Notes: a model not told the origin generated them from the letters alone. Numbered from the stretch's first letter, positions 1 to 7,105 are shown. The stretch: 7,698 bases of DNA from Deltaproteobacteria bacterium (GCA_016203825.1 JACQMA010000087.1:1-7698), one strand, 5' to 3'. Numbers and translations: made by a program.

Positions 1-282
1 GGACGAGATGTCATCGTGACCGAACTCTGTTCATGGGGGGCAGAGGTGGATGTCGTCGAAGCCTACCAAACCATTTTTCCTCACGACTTTGATCGAGAGC
101 ATTTCATTGATGTGATTCGAGGCGGCAAGATTGATGTCGTTCATTTTGCAAGTCCCTCGGCCGTGCGGAATTTTGCCAAGGTGATTGATGAAGAGGGGTT
201 ACGTGAGAAAATCGCGCGCTTACACTTTTCGACGATTGGGCCAACAACGGCGAAAGCTATTCCCCTGCTGGTTTCACCGTAA
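1..282 (+). CDS. hemD: Uroporphyrinogen-III synthase, C-terminal part (5' end outside window)
   Basis: Cytosolic enzyme that closes hydroxymethylbilane into uroporphyrinogen III on the way to haem, sirohaem and cobalamin. The frame is open from base 1, so the start lies upstream and the GTG at 16 is internal. The 93 visible residues show the family's landmarks in order: an R-D then G-A-E-V-D-V-V-E-A-Y-Q-T segment (the Tyr is at visible residue 22), a strand with F-A-S-P-S-A-V-R-N-F (residues 49-58), and the I-G-P-T-T-A-K-A turn near residues 80-87. In the family this turn is normally followed by about 25-30 more residues (a Gly-Leu/Phe-x-Val strand and a closing helix). Here the frame stops after six more residues, inside the 3' end of the convergent gene. 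It is therefore truncated or frameshifted (see findings). A fusion to a uroporphyrinogen methyltransferase upstream, seen in some bacteria, cannot be excluded. Confidence 0.78.
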   Translation, partial: GRDVIVTELCSWGAEVDVVEAYQTIFPHDFDREHFIDVIRGGKIDVVHFASPSAVRNFAKVIDEEGLREKIARLHFSTIGPTTAKAIPLLVSP

Positions 283-1069
283 TCACGCCCGTTCCTTCAA
301 TTTCTGCTGTGCCGATGGGCGGGTCCTTCAGGATTTGTTTTGAAATCTGAAACGTCGTGGTGGTTGCTTCTTCGACATCGAGTTTGACGGAAATGGAATT
401 CAGGGGTGGCCGCGCTTTTTGGAGTGCTTTGTTCAACCACTCCTCGGGTGTTCCTCGCGTCTGGAAGGTTTTTCCTGGGGCGTCGCTAAAGGTACAGCGT
501 GACTCCCACGTCTCGAGAATTTTGTCCTTGAGTTTAAATGAGACGCGACCCTTTTCCTCGCCAGAGGCGCGGAACGACATTTCAAATGGAATTTTTGGAA
601 TCGTGACACTCAACTTACATTCACCCTCGGGCCACTTGGCGAGAAAGCCTTCCACGTCGCCTTTGATATCGGCTTCCCCTTTGATGACCGCTGCATCGGC
701 GGCGGCATTCCCTTCAATGTGAAAACTGTATTTAATGATGAAGCTTTCGCTGGCATTATCAAAGACGTAATTCAACGTGACGGCACCATCGAGAACGATC
801 GTCCGCGTCCCTGCAGGAGCCTCATCCTCTTTGACGGCATCTTCAATCTCCTGCGCGCGTTCTTCTGCCGCATCATCTTGGGGTTCCTGCTCTTCTGGAG
901 GAAGCTCCTCTTCACCGAGAGGCAAGTCCTGATCAACAAGGGGTTCCTCTTCGGACTGACTTTCGCGACCAGGAGGGAGTGGATCCTGTGCCTGAGCGAC
1001 AAGAGGTGTGGAAAGAAACACCGCCACCAGCGCCGTTGTTGTCAGAAGGAGTTTTTTTGATTTCATCAT
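257..1069 (-). CDS. Secreted acidic-linker protein of unknown function
   Basis: I do not recognise this family. The 270-residue product begins with a clear signal peptide: basic residues at 3, 5 and 6, a hydrophobic core at about 7-24, and a likely signal peptidase I site after Ala-Gln-Ala at 25-27. Residues 29-84 form a low-complexity linker rich in Glu, Asp, Pro and Gln. Residues 88-270 look like a folded, strand-rich domain, with a helix-like segment W-L-N-K-A-L-Q-K-A near 211-219. There are only two cysteines, at 151 and 192, both in this domain, so a disulfide in the periplasm is possible. I chose the tandem ATG at 1069/1066; a TTG at 1087 would add six residues and has no better ribosome site. 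No strong Shine-Dalgarno sequence is visible. The gene is divergent from purB and convergent with hemD, with which it overlaps by 26 bases, so it is probably its own transcription unit. The acidic linker suggests a surface or periplasmic role, but function is unknown. Confidence 0.75.
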   Translation of the reverse strand: MMKSKKLLLTTTALVAVFLSTPLVAQAQDPLPPGRESQSEEEPLVDQDLPLGEEELPPEEQEPQDDAAEERAQEIEDAVKEDEAPAGTRTIVLDGAVTLNYVFDNASESFIIKYSFHIEGNAAADAAVIKGEADIKGDVEGFLAKWPEGECKLSVTIPKIPFEMSFRASGEEKGRVSFKLKDKILETWESRCTFSDAPGKTFQTRGTPEEWLNKALQKARPPLNSISVKLDVEEATTTTFQISKQILKDPPIGTAEIEGTGVITVKPAGE

Positions 1070-1127
1070 TGCTTGAATTCTAACCAAATATGCCGATCAC
1101 GCAATATCCTTCGCAAAAAAGTTTACC

Positions 1128-1156
1128 TTGAAAGTGACACCGGTGCAGACTATAAG
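1128..1156 (+). promoter_or_regulatory. Sigma70-type promoter for purB and the purine genes
   Basis: TTGAAA at 1128-1133 and TATAAG at 1151-1156 each match the -35 and -10 consensus at five of six positions and are separated by exactly 17 bp. Transcription would begin near 1163, giving a leader of about 50 nt before purB. The spacer holds a perfect 8-bp palindrome, CACCGGTG, at 1138-1145, which could be an operator but has no known match I can name. No guanine-type riboswitch fits in so short a leader. The call rests on sequence match and position only. Confidence 0.6.
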
Positions 1157-1163
1157 GACGCCC

Positions 1164-1177
1164 CCAGCGGGCGCTGG
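1164..1177 (+). promoter_or_regulatory. Small GC-rich hairpin in the purB leader
   Basis: CCAGC at 1164-1168 and GCTGG at 1173-1177 pair perfectly around a GGGC loop, close to the predicted transcript start. A run of five T residues follows at 1183-1187, five bases after the stem. The arrangement resembles a weak attenuator, but the stem is short and the T-run is not adjacent, so it may simply protect the 5' end of the message or do nothing. An alternative GCCC/GGGC pairing at 1160-1163 and 1169-1172 would compete with it. Confidence 0.3.
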
Positions 1178-1197
1178 TTCAATTTTTGTGAGAAAAC

Positions 1198-1203
1198 AAG
1201 GGG
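1198..1203 (+). promoter_or_regulatory. Ribosome binding site of purB
   Basis: AAGGGG lies 9 nt before the ATG at 1213. This supports that start, which also gives a protein whose N-terminus and numbering agree with the family. Confidence 0.6.
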
Positions 1204-1212
1204 TTAGAAACA

Positions 1213-2508
1213 ATGATTGAACGTTATACACGACCTGAGATGGCCTCCCTGTGGAGCGACGAAGCCAAGTATTCTTTTTGGCTGAAGGTCGAACTTGCCG
1301 TCTGCGAGGCATTCGGCAAGCGGGGAGAGATCCCTCGCGAGGCCCTCGAGACGATCCGAAAGCAAGCGGGGTTTGACGTTACGCGGATTGCAACGATTGA
1401 AAAAGAAGTTCGCCATGACGTGATTGCCTTTCTCACTTCTGTCGCCGAACAGGTTGGTCCCGCTTCACGATTCATTCACCTTGGTCTCACGTCTTCGGAT
1501 GTGGTCGATACTGCTTTTGCCCTCCAGCTCAAACAGGCAAGCGATCTTCTCGATCGAGCGTTTGATCACCTTCTGAAAGTTCTTCGACAGCAAGCGGTGG
1601 CGCATAAGCAGACGATGATGATCGGCCGCACCCACGGGATGCACGCGGAACCCATCACGTTCGGTCTCAAGGTTGCAACGTGGTACGACGAATGTCGCCG
1701 ACAACGGGAACGCTTGCAGCAAGCAACGACCGACATCGCCGTTGGAAAATTATCCGGGGCCGTGGGAACGTATGCACATCTTCCGCCCGATCTCGAACAG
1801 GAAGTCTGTACAACCTTGGGACTGACCCCCGCAACGACGGCGACACAAGTCATTCCCCGTGATCGTCACGCCCACTTCTTTTCAGCGCTTGCTGGGGTTG
1901 CGACATCGGTGGAACATATCGCCGTTGAGATCCGCCATCTCATGCGCAGTGAAGTCGGCGAAGTCGCCGAAGGATTTGGTAAGGGACAAAAAGGTTCGAG
2001 TGCGATGCCGCACAAGCGGAATCCGATCCTTTCGGAAAACATCACAGGATTAGCACGCCTCGTGCGAAGCTATGCGACCGCCGCCTTTGAAAATGTCCCC
2101 TTGTGGCACGAGCGCGACATCTCCCATTCTTCCGTGGAGCGGGTCATCGGTCCCGATGCGACGACGTTGGTTGATTTCATGCTCCATCGGCTTGCGAACA
2201 TTATCGAAAACCTCGAGGTTTTTCCCGAACGAATGAAGTCCAATCTTGAGGCCTCGCGTGGTCTTTTTGCCTCGCAAAGTCTCCTCTTGGAACTGGTTCG
2301 ATCCGGCATGACGAGGGAGGAAGCCTATCGTGTGGTTCAAGCCTGTGCGATGAAAGCCTCGAAAGAAGGAAGATTCTTCCGCGAGCTCGTTGAGGGGGAA
2401 CGGGAGATCACCAGTCGGCTTTCAACTTCCGTCATCGAACGTTCTTTTCAACTTGGTCATCACTTAAGAAATGTCGATCTCATTTTTGAGAGAGTTTTTG
2501 GAATGTAG
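1213..2508 (+). CDS. purB: Adenylosuccinate lyase
   Basis: Cytosolic homotetrameric lyase of the fumarase/aspartase superfamily. It splits SAICAR to AICAR plus fumarate in IMP synthesis, and adenylosuccinate to AMP plus fumarate. The 431-residue length is that of the Bacillus-type enzyme, and the key residues fall at the positions I recall for it: His68 (in E-V-R-H-D-V), His89 (I-H-L-G-L-T-S-S-D), His141 (G-R-T-H-G-M-H-A-E-P), and Lys268 and Glu275 around the superfamily signature G-S-S-A-M-P-H-K-R-N-P at 261-271. Ser262/263 sit in the flexible catalytic loop. The gene follows a good promoter and ribosome site and opens the purine cluster. Its TAG stop at 2506-2508 lies within the left end of a double-hairpin repeat, yet the protein is full length. 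No residue expected for catalysis is missing. Confidence 0.97.
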   Translation: MIERYTRPEMASLWSDEAKYSFWLKVELAVCEAFGKRGEIPREALETIRKQAGFDVTRIATIEKEVRHDVIAFLTSVAEQVGPASRFIHLGLTSSDVVDTAFALQLKQASDLLDRAFDHLLKVLRQQAVAHKQTMMIGRTHGMHAEPITFGLKVATWYDECRRQRERLQQATTDIAVGKLSGAVGTYAHLPPDLEQEVCTTLGLTPATTATQVIPRDRHAHFFSALAGVATSVEHIAVEIRHLMRSEVGEVAEGFGKGQKGSSAMPHKRNPILSENITGLARLVRSYATAAFENVPLWHERDISHSSVERVIGPDATTLVDFMLHRLANIIENLEVFPERMKSNLEASRGLFASQSLLLELVRSGMTREEAYRVVQACAMKASKEGRFFRELVEGEREITSRLSTSVIERSFQLGHHLRNVDLIFERVFGM

Positions 2509-2553
2509 GGGCGTGATTCATCACGCCCTGGGCGCAATGAATTGCGCCCCTAC
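2505..2553. repeat. 49-bp double-hairpin palindromic repeat between purB and purS
   Basis: Two perfect 8-bp stems sit one base apart. The first pairs GGGCGTGA (2509-2516) with TCACGCCC (2521-2528) around a TTCA loop. The second pairs GGGCGCAA (2530-2537) with TTGCGCCC (2542-2549) around a TGAA loop, the reverse complement of the first loop. The outer ends are also inverted copies: GTAGGGGCG at 2505-2513 and CGCCCCTAC at 2545-2553. The element therefore looks like a small mobile-type or REP/BIME-like unit. From memory, GTAGGGGC...GCCCCTAC palindromes recur in many bacterial genomes, but I could not search. No T-run follows, so it is not a standard terminator. Its left end contains the purB stop codon and its right end lies one base from the purS Shine-Dalgarno sequence. 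It could slow 3' decay of purB RNA or adjust purB versus purS-F expression. Confidence 0.88.
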
Positions 2554-2554
2554 C

Positions 2555-2560
2555 GGAGGA
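2555..2560 (+). promoter_or_regulatory. Ribosome binding site that sets the purS start
   Basis: GGAGGA begins one base after the double-hairpin repeat and stands 4 nt before the ATG at 2565. The in-frame GTG at 2562 would be only 1 nt away, too close, so ATG 2565 is preferred. Confidence 0.7.
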
Positions 2561-2564
2561 TGTG

Positions 2565-2804
2565 ATGCTTGCTAAAATTTATGTGACCTTAAAAAAGGGT
2601 GTCCACGATCCGCAGGGAGAAGCGGTTCACCATGCATTGCTGTCGCTTGGTTTTCGGCAGGTGAGTGATGTTCGCATCGGAAAATACATTGAACTGAAAT
2701 TGGGAGAGATGGAACGGAACGAAGCAGAGAAAAAAGTCACCGAGATGTGCCAGAAGCTTCTCGCCAATACCGTGATCGAAGGGTACCGCTTCGAACTGGA
2801 GTGA
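2565..2804 (+). CDS. purS: Phosphoribosylformylglycinamidine synthase subunit PurS
   Basis: Small non-catalytic subunit that bridges PurQ and PurL in the three-part FGAM synthase and helps pass ammonia between them. At 79 residues it is the usual family length. It shows the typical opening strand [10 protein letters not shown], then [16 protein letters not shown], then [12 protein letters not shown], and an acidic helical second half. The start at 2565 is set by the adjacent GGAGGA; a GTG one codon earlier is too close to it. purQ follows after a single base, which points to translational coupling. Its presence agrees with the small form of PurL found downstream, which needs PurS. Confidence 0.95.
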   Translation: MLAKIYVTLKKGVHDPQGEAVHHALLSLGFRQVSDVRIGKYIELKLGEMERNEAEKKVTEMCQKLLANTVIEGYRFELE

Positions 2805-2805
2805 T

Positions 2806-3483
2806 ATGAAGTTTGGCATCGTTGTTTTTCCGGGCAGTAATTGTGACGCCGATTGTCACCATGTTGTGACCCATGTGTTGGGGTGTGAGGCCGTTGCCCT
2901 CTGGCATAAAGAGACGAGCCTGCAAGGGTGCGACTGTGTCATCCTCCCCGGCGGCTATTCGCATGCCGATTATCTCCGTTGTGGTGCGATGGCGGCTTTT
3001 TCGCCGATCATGACGGCGGTCAAAGGACACGCGGCCGCTGGTGGACTGGTTTTTGGAATTTGTAATGGCTTTCAGATTTTGACAGAGGCGGGTCTCCTTC
3101 CGGGTGTCCTGATGCGCAACACATCCATTCGTCATATTTGTCGCGATGTAACCCTGCGGGTGAACAGCAATCAAACACGGTTTACGCGTCTTTTTCGTGC
3201 CGGTGAAGTTCTGACGATGCCCATTGCCCATAATGAGGGCAATTACTTTGTCGAGCGCCGACAACTCGTGAAGCTCGAAGAACAAGGACAAATTCTCCTT
3301 CGTTACTGTGCGCCTGATGGAGAGCTGACCGAAGACGCGAATCCGAATGGGTCGCTCGTGGCCATTGCGGGTATCGTGAATGAGCAGGGGAATGTGTGTG
3401 GCATGATGCCGCATCCCGAACGATGTTCCGAAGCCATCTTTGGAAATCGCGATGGAAAGAAAATGTTTGAGTCGATGCTATGA
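2806..3483 (+). CDS. purQ: Phosphoribosylformylglycinamidine synthase, glutaminase subunit PurQ
   Basis: Class I glutamine amidotransferase that hydrolyses glutamine and hands ammonia to PurL for the FGAR to FGAM step. The 225 residues carry the full triad: nucleophile Cys86 in [11 protein letters not shown], and His203 and Glu205 in M-M-P-H-P-E-R. The opening [11 protein letters not shown] (6-16) and the oxyanion-side [14 protein letters not shown] (48-61) are family hallmarks. In this motif the common S-Y-G-D is S-H-A-D here, a modest variation. GGAG at 2798-2801 precedes the ATG by 4 nt. The gene begins one base after the purS stop and its own stop overlaps the purL start in an ATGA, so coupled translation of the complex subunits is likely. 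Confidence 0.96.
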   Translation: MKFGIVVFPGSNCDADCHHVVTHVLGCEAVALWHKETSLQGCDCVILPGGYSHADYLRCGAMAAFSPIMTAVKGHAAAGGLVFGICNGFQILTEAGLLPGVLMRNTSIRHICRDVTLRVNSNQTRFTRLFRAGEVLTMPIAHNEGNYFVERRQLVKLEEQGQILLRYCAPDGELTEDANPNGSLVAIAGIVNEQGNVCGMMPHPERCSEAIFGNRDGKKMFESML

Positions 3484-5693
3484 ATCTTGAAGCGCCCATC
3501 ACGCCAGATATCATTCGTGACCATGGCCTGTCTGCGGAGGAGTATCAACGCCTCTGCGAGTCGCTCGGACGAACACCGAATATCGTTGAGCTTGGCATCG
3601 TCTCGGTCATGTGGTCGGAACACTGCTCGTACAAGAGCTCGCGGATTCACCTCCGTGAACTCCCTACCTCGGGCCCGCGCGTGTTGCAGGGACCGGGAGA
3701 AAATGCCGGCGTCGTGGATATCGGAGACGGGCTCGCGGTCTGTTTCAAAATGGAGAGCCACAATCACCCATCGTTCATCGAACCCTACCAAGGAGCGGCG
3801 ACCGGAGTTGGCGGTATTTTGCGCGACATCTTCACGATGGGTGCGCGTCCCTTTGCGTGCCTCAACAGTCTTCGTTTTGGAAATCCGCAACATCCCAAAA
3901 CGAAGCACCTCGTTCGTGGCGTCGTTGCCGGGATCGGTGGATACGGGAACCCCATGGGGATTCCCACGGTCGGCGGTGAAGTGGCGTTCGATGATTGTTA
4001 CAACGGCAACATCCTCGTGAACGCGTTTACGATCGGGCTCCTTCGCGCTGATCGCATCTTTCGCGGGGCTGCCGCAGGCAAGGGAAATCCCGTCATCTAC
4101 ATTGGATCAAAAACAGGTCGTGATGGAATTCACGGAGCGACCATGGCCTCCGATGCATTCGATGCGACGATAGAAGAACGTCGACCGACCGTGCAGGTCG
4201 GCGATCCGTTTACCGAGAAGAAACTCCTCGAGGCGTGCCTCGAACTCATGGCTGGTGATTGTCTTGTTGGGATTCAGGACATGGGGGCGGCAGGTCTTAC
4301 CTGTTCTTCCTTTGAAATGGCGGATCGTGCCGGGATGGGGATGGTCCTCGATCTCGATCGCGTGCCGCGTCGTGAAGAGGGGATGACGCCTTATGATGTG
4401 ATGCTCTCCGAATCGCAGGAGCGCATGCTTCTCGTCGTCCAATCAGGACGTGAAGCGGAGGTCCGAACCATCTGTGATAAGTGGGACATCGACATGGCCG
4501 TGGTGGGATACGTCACCGACGATGGTCGCGTGCGTGTGTTGGACAAAGGCGAGACCGTCGTCGATATGCCGGTGGCCCCCATTGCCGGTGATGCGCCGCT
4601 ATATAACCGTCCAGCATCACCGTCACCAGAGCTTACTCAACTCCATCAGTTTGATCCCCAGGCACTTCCCCTCCCGCGTGATTTGAATGACGTCTTGATG
4701 AAACTCATGAGTTCTCCGAATCTCGCGTGCAAGTCATGGGTTTGGGAACAGTACGACCACATGGTCATGACGAATACGGTCGTCCGTCCCGGAGCAGATG
4801 CGGCGATTCTTCGAGTGAAAGGAACGAAGAAGGGGATCGCGCTCACCAGTGATTGCAACAGTCGCTTCTGTTTTCTCGATCCGTATCTTGGAGCGATGCT
4901 TGCGGTGGCAGAAGCGGCTCGAAATATTTCCGCGTGCGGGGGCGAACCCCTTGCCGTGACCGACTGTCTCAATTTTGGAAATCCAGAGCGTCCCGAAGTG
5001 ATGTGGCAGTTTCAGCAAGCGGTCGCGGGGATGGCCGAGGCCTGTCGACAATTTCATACCCCGATCGTGAGCGGCAACGTGAGCTTCTATAATGAAACGG
5101 ATGGAGTTGGCATTTATCCCACGCCGACGATTGCCATGGTGGGGCTTGTTCCCGACCTCGATCGCATTGCGACACCGTGGTGGAAAGATGCCGGCGACGT
5201 CATTCTCCTTCTGGGGCGAAATGAACTCGAACTGGGTGGGAGCGAGTACCTCAAACAGATTCATGGACAGGTGAAAGGAACGCTGCCGCATCTCAATATG
5301 GAACGTGAGCTCGCGGTTCAGCGAGCCTGTCGCATTGGCATTACGCGTGGTGTTGTGAAATCGGCGCACGATTGCTCTGAGGGAGGACTTGCCGTTACCC
5401 TCGCCGAGTGTTCGCTCATGCGGCGTCAGGGTTTACTCGGGGCGACGGTTGAACTCTCGGATGATCTTCGGCCGGATGCCCTCTTTTTTGGAGAGGCGGC
5501 GTCGCGCATTGTCCTTTCGGTTGCGCCGGCAAGCGTCGATCTGATGGTGACCATTGCCAAGGAAGAAGGGGCACCCGTCGCTGTGATCGGCAAGGTGGGT
5601 GGTCGGAGTTTGGTGATGAATAACGGGATTCAGGTCGATCTCGCCGATCTCCACGACGCGTGGACGACGGCACTCCCGAAATTATTTTCTTAG
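3480..5693 (+). CDS. purL: Phosphoribosylformylglycinamidine synthase, synthetase subunit PurL (small form)
   Basis: ATP-dependent synthetase subunit that converts FGAR to FGAM with ammonia from PurQ. The 737-residue length is the small, PurS/PurQ-dependent type; the fused single-chain enzyme is about 1,300 residues. Motifs run in order through two AIR-synthase-like halves: W-S-E-H-C-S-Y-K-S at 45-53 with His48, E-S-H-N-H-P-S at 92-98, [12 protein letters not shown] at 101-112, the Q-D-M-G-A-A-G-L-T block at 266-274, then in the second half D-C-N-S-R at 458-462, C-L-N-F-G-N-P at 496-502, S-G-N-V-S-F-Y-N-E at 531-539 and the [11 protein letters not shown] segment at 633-643. The ATG overlaps the purQ stop by four bases. 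No frameshift or missing motif is seen. It functions with its two upstream neighbours in one cytosolic complex. Confidence 0.97.
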   Translation: MNLEAPITPDIIRDHGLSAEEYQRLCESLGRTPNIVELGIVSVMWSEHCSYKSSRIHLRELPTSGPRVLQGPGENAGVVDIGDGLAVCFKMESHNHPSFIEPYQGAATGVGGILRDIFTMGARPFACLNSLRFGNPQHPKTKHLVRGVVAGIGGYGNPMGIPTVGGEVAFDDCYNGNILVNAFTIGLLRADRIFRGAAAGKGNPVIYIGSKTGRDGIHGATMASDAFDATIEERRPTVQVGDPFTEKKLLEACLELMAGDCLVGIQDMGAAGLTCSSFEMADRAGMGMVLDLDRVPRREEGMTPYDVMLSESQERMLLVVQSGREAEVRTICDKWDIDMAVVGYVTDDGRVRVLDKGETVVDMPVAPIAGDAPLYNRPASPSPELTQLHQFDPQALPLPRDLNDVLMKLMSSPNLACKSWVWEQYDHMVMTNTVVRPGADAAILRVKGTKKGIALTSDCNSRFCFLDPYLGAMLAVAEAARNISACGGEPLAVTDCLNFGNPERPEVMWQFQQAVAGMAEACRQFHTPIVSGNVSFYNETDGVGIYPTPTIAMVGLVPDLDRIATPWWKDAGDVILLLGRNELELGGSEYLKQIHGQVKGTLPHLNMERELAVQRACRIGITRGVVKSAHDCSEGGLAVTLAECSLMRRQGLLGATVELSDDLRPDALFFGEAASRIVLSVAPASVDLMVTIAKEEGAPVAVIGKVGGRSLVMNNGIQVDLADLHDAWTTALPKLFS

Positions 5694-5694
5694 A

Positions 5695-5700
5695 AGAGGA
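5695..5700 (+). promoter_or_regulatory. Ribosome binding site that sets the purF start
   Basis: AGAGGA ends 4 nt before the ATG at 5705. The frame stays open upstream to a GTG at 5660 inside purL, but no Shine-Dalgarno sequence precedes that GTG. Only the 5705 start places Cys at position 2, where the amidotransferase needs its N-terminal nucleophile. Confidence 0.75.
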
Positions 5701-5704
5701 AACT

Positions 5705-7105
5705 ATGTGCGGCGTTGTTGGTATCTACAATCATCGTGAGGCGGCAAATCTCGCATACCTCTGTCTTGCGGCGGAACAACATCGCGGGCAGGAAAGTGCG
5801 GGGATCGTCACCGCGGAGAATGCAACCCTTCATCAGCATCGTGCGATGGGTTTGGTCCAGGATGTTTTCCCCCCCGATGTCATGGTGAAACTGACGGGAC
5901 GCAATGCCATCGGACATGTTCGGTACTCGACGACCGGAAGTTCGACGATTGAAAATGCCCAACCCTTCATCGTTCGTGGCCAAGGCCACTGGTTTGCGCT
6001 GGCTCACAACGGCAATCTCACCAACGCCGCCGTGTTGCGAAAACGTTTGGAAGAAGAAGGGGCCATCTTTCAGTCGACGATGGAGAGTGAAGTGATCATG
6101 CACCTTCTCGCCAAACAAAATTCAGGAAGTGTGGTGGATCGCATGACGGCGGCGCTCAAACAAGTTGAGGGTGCCTACTCACTGGTTTTTCTTGCGGACG
6201 GCATGCTCGTGGCCGCACGCGATCCGAAGGGTTTTCGGCCGCTCATCATCGGGAAATTAGGCGATGCCTTCGTGGTGGTTTCCGAGACGTGTGCCCTGGA
6301 TCTTATCGATGCGGAGTTTGTGCGTGAAATCGAACCGGGCGAGATTGTCCTCTTCGACGCCAACGGTATCCACGCTTCGAAGCCGTTTCCGCTGCAGCAG
6401 AAAAAGGCCCACTGCATTTTTGAATACATCTACTTTGCGCGACCCGACAGTCACATCTTCGGACGCGATGTGTATCCGATTCGCAAGGGGTTTGGTCGTC
6501 AGTTGGCAAAGGAAAATCCGGTTGCGGCCGATGTCGTCATTCCCGTTCCTGACTCCGGTGTGCCAGCGGCGCTTGGGTTTGCGGAGGCCTCCGGGATTCC
6601 GTATGAGATGGGGTTGATTCGGAGTCACTATGTGGGCCGGACGTTTATCGAGCCGAAGAATGAAATTCGCCACTTTGGCGTCAAAATCAAAATGAACCCG
6701 GTGCGCGAAGTTTTGCAGGGGAAACGCGTCGTGGTCGTCGATGACTCGATTGTGCGCGGAACAACGTCCAAAAAGATTGTGCATCTCATCCGCAAGGCAG
6801 GGGCGAAGGAAGTCCACGTTCGGATCTCAAGCCCACCGACGGCCTGGCCGTGTTTTTATGGAATTGATACACCAACGCGAGAAGAGCTCTCGGCGGCGAA
6901 TATGTCTGTGGAAGAGACCCGTCAGTTTATTGGCGCCGATTCGCTCGCCTATCTTTCTCAAGAAGGGTTGTACTGGTTTGAGAAACTCGAAAAGCGCGAA
7001 TGGTTTTGCGACGCGTGTTTCACCGGCAACTATCCCGTTCCCCTCACCGACGCCCCGCATATCATGGACCTCGCCCGTTCCCGCAAATGCTCCTCCCCCT
7101 CTTAG
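5705..7105 (+). CDS. purF: Amidophosphoribosyltransferase, iron-sulfur type
   Basis: Catalyses the first committed step of purine synthesis: PRPP plus glutamine to 5-phosphoribosylamine. The 466 residues have an N-terminal nucleophile glutaminase domain (Cys2 after Met1, E-Q-H-R-G-Q-E-S-A-G at 24-33, G-H-V-R-Y-S-T-T-G at 70-78, H-N-G-N-L-T-N at 101-107) and a phosphoribosyltransferase domain with the PRPP loop V-V-V-V-D-D-S-I-V-R-G-T-T-S at 342-355. Cysteines at 237, 383, 435 and 438 match in spacing the four that hold the 4Fe-4S cluster of the Bacillus-type enzyme, so an oxygen-sensitive cluster is expected. Unlike that enzyme there is no propeptide before Cys2; removing Met1 would be enough. 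The gene lies 11 nt after purL. Its last 19 bases overlap the next gene. Feedback inhibition by AMP/GMP is known for the family, not seen here. Confidence 0.97.
   Translation: MCGVVGIYNHREAANLAYLCLAAEQHRGQESAGIVTAENATLHQHRAMGLVQDVFPPDVMVKLTGRNAIGHVRYSTTGSSTIENAQPFIVRGQGHWFALAHNGNLTNAAVLRKRLEEEGAIFQSTMESEVIMHLLAKQNSGSVVDRMTAALKQVEGAYSLVFLADGMLVAARDPKGFRPLIIGKLGDAFVVVSETCALDLIDAEFVREIEPGEIVLFDANGIHASKPFPLQQKKAHCIFEYIYFARPDSHIFGRDVYPIRKGFGRQLAKENPVAADVVIPVPDSGVPAALGFAEASGIPYEMGLIRSHYVGRTFIEPKNEIRHFGVKIKMNPVREVLQGKRVVVVDDSIVRGTTSKKIVHLIRKAGAKEVHVRISSPPTAWPCFYGIDTPTREELSAANMSVEETRQFIGADSLAYLSQEGLYWFEKLEKREWFCDACFTGNYPVPLTDAPHIMDLARSRKCSSPS

Noticed and set aside
357..722. Plus-strand open frame across the secreted-protein gene
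   Set aside because: It is the complement of a gene with a clear signal peptide and coherent domain layout; its own translation is Ser/Arg-rich and unlike any protein I recognise.
1157..1212. Purine riboswitch in the purB leader
   Set aside because: The leader is about 50 nt with one small hairpin; there is no room for the three-way-junction aptamer and no alternative terminator.
2509..2549. Intrinsic terminator after purB
   Set aside because: Both stems are strong but no T-run follows either, and purS starts at once; a palindromic repeat is the better description.
2505..2553. CRISPR repeat or tRNA-like structure
   Set aside because: There is only one unit, no spacer array, and the double hairpin has no tRNA arms or CCA end.
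4734..5369. Long open frame antisense to purL (about 211 codons), with similar ones antisense to purQ (2737-3414), the purQ-purL junction (3303-3908) and purF (6257-6817)
   Set aside because: They lie opposite strongly conserved enzymes, have no recognisable domains, no convincing ribosome sites and biased compositions typical of antisense shadows.
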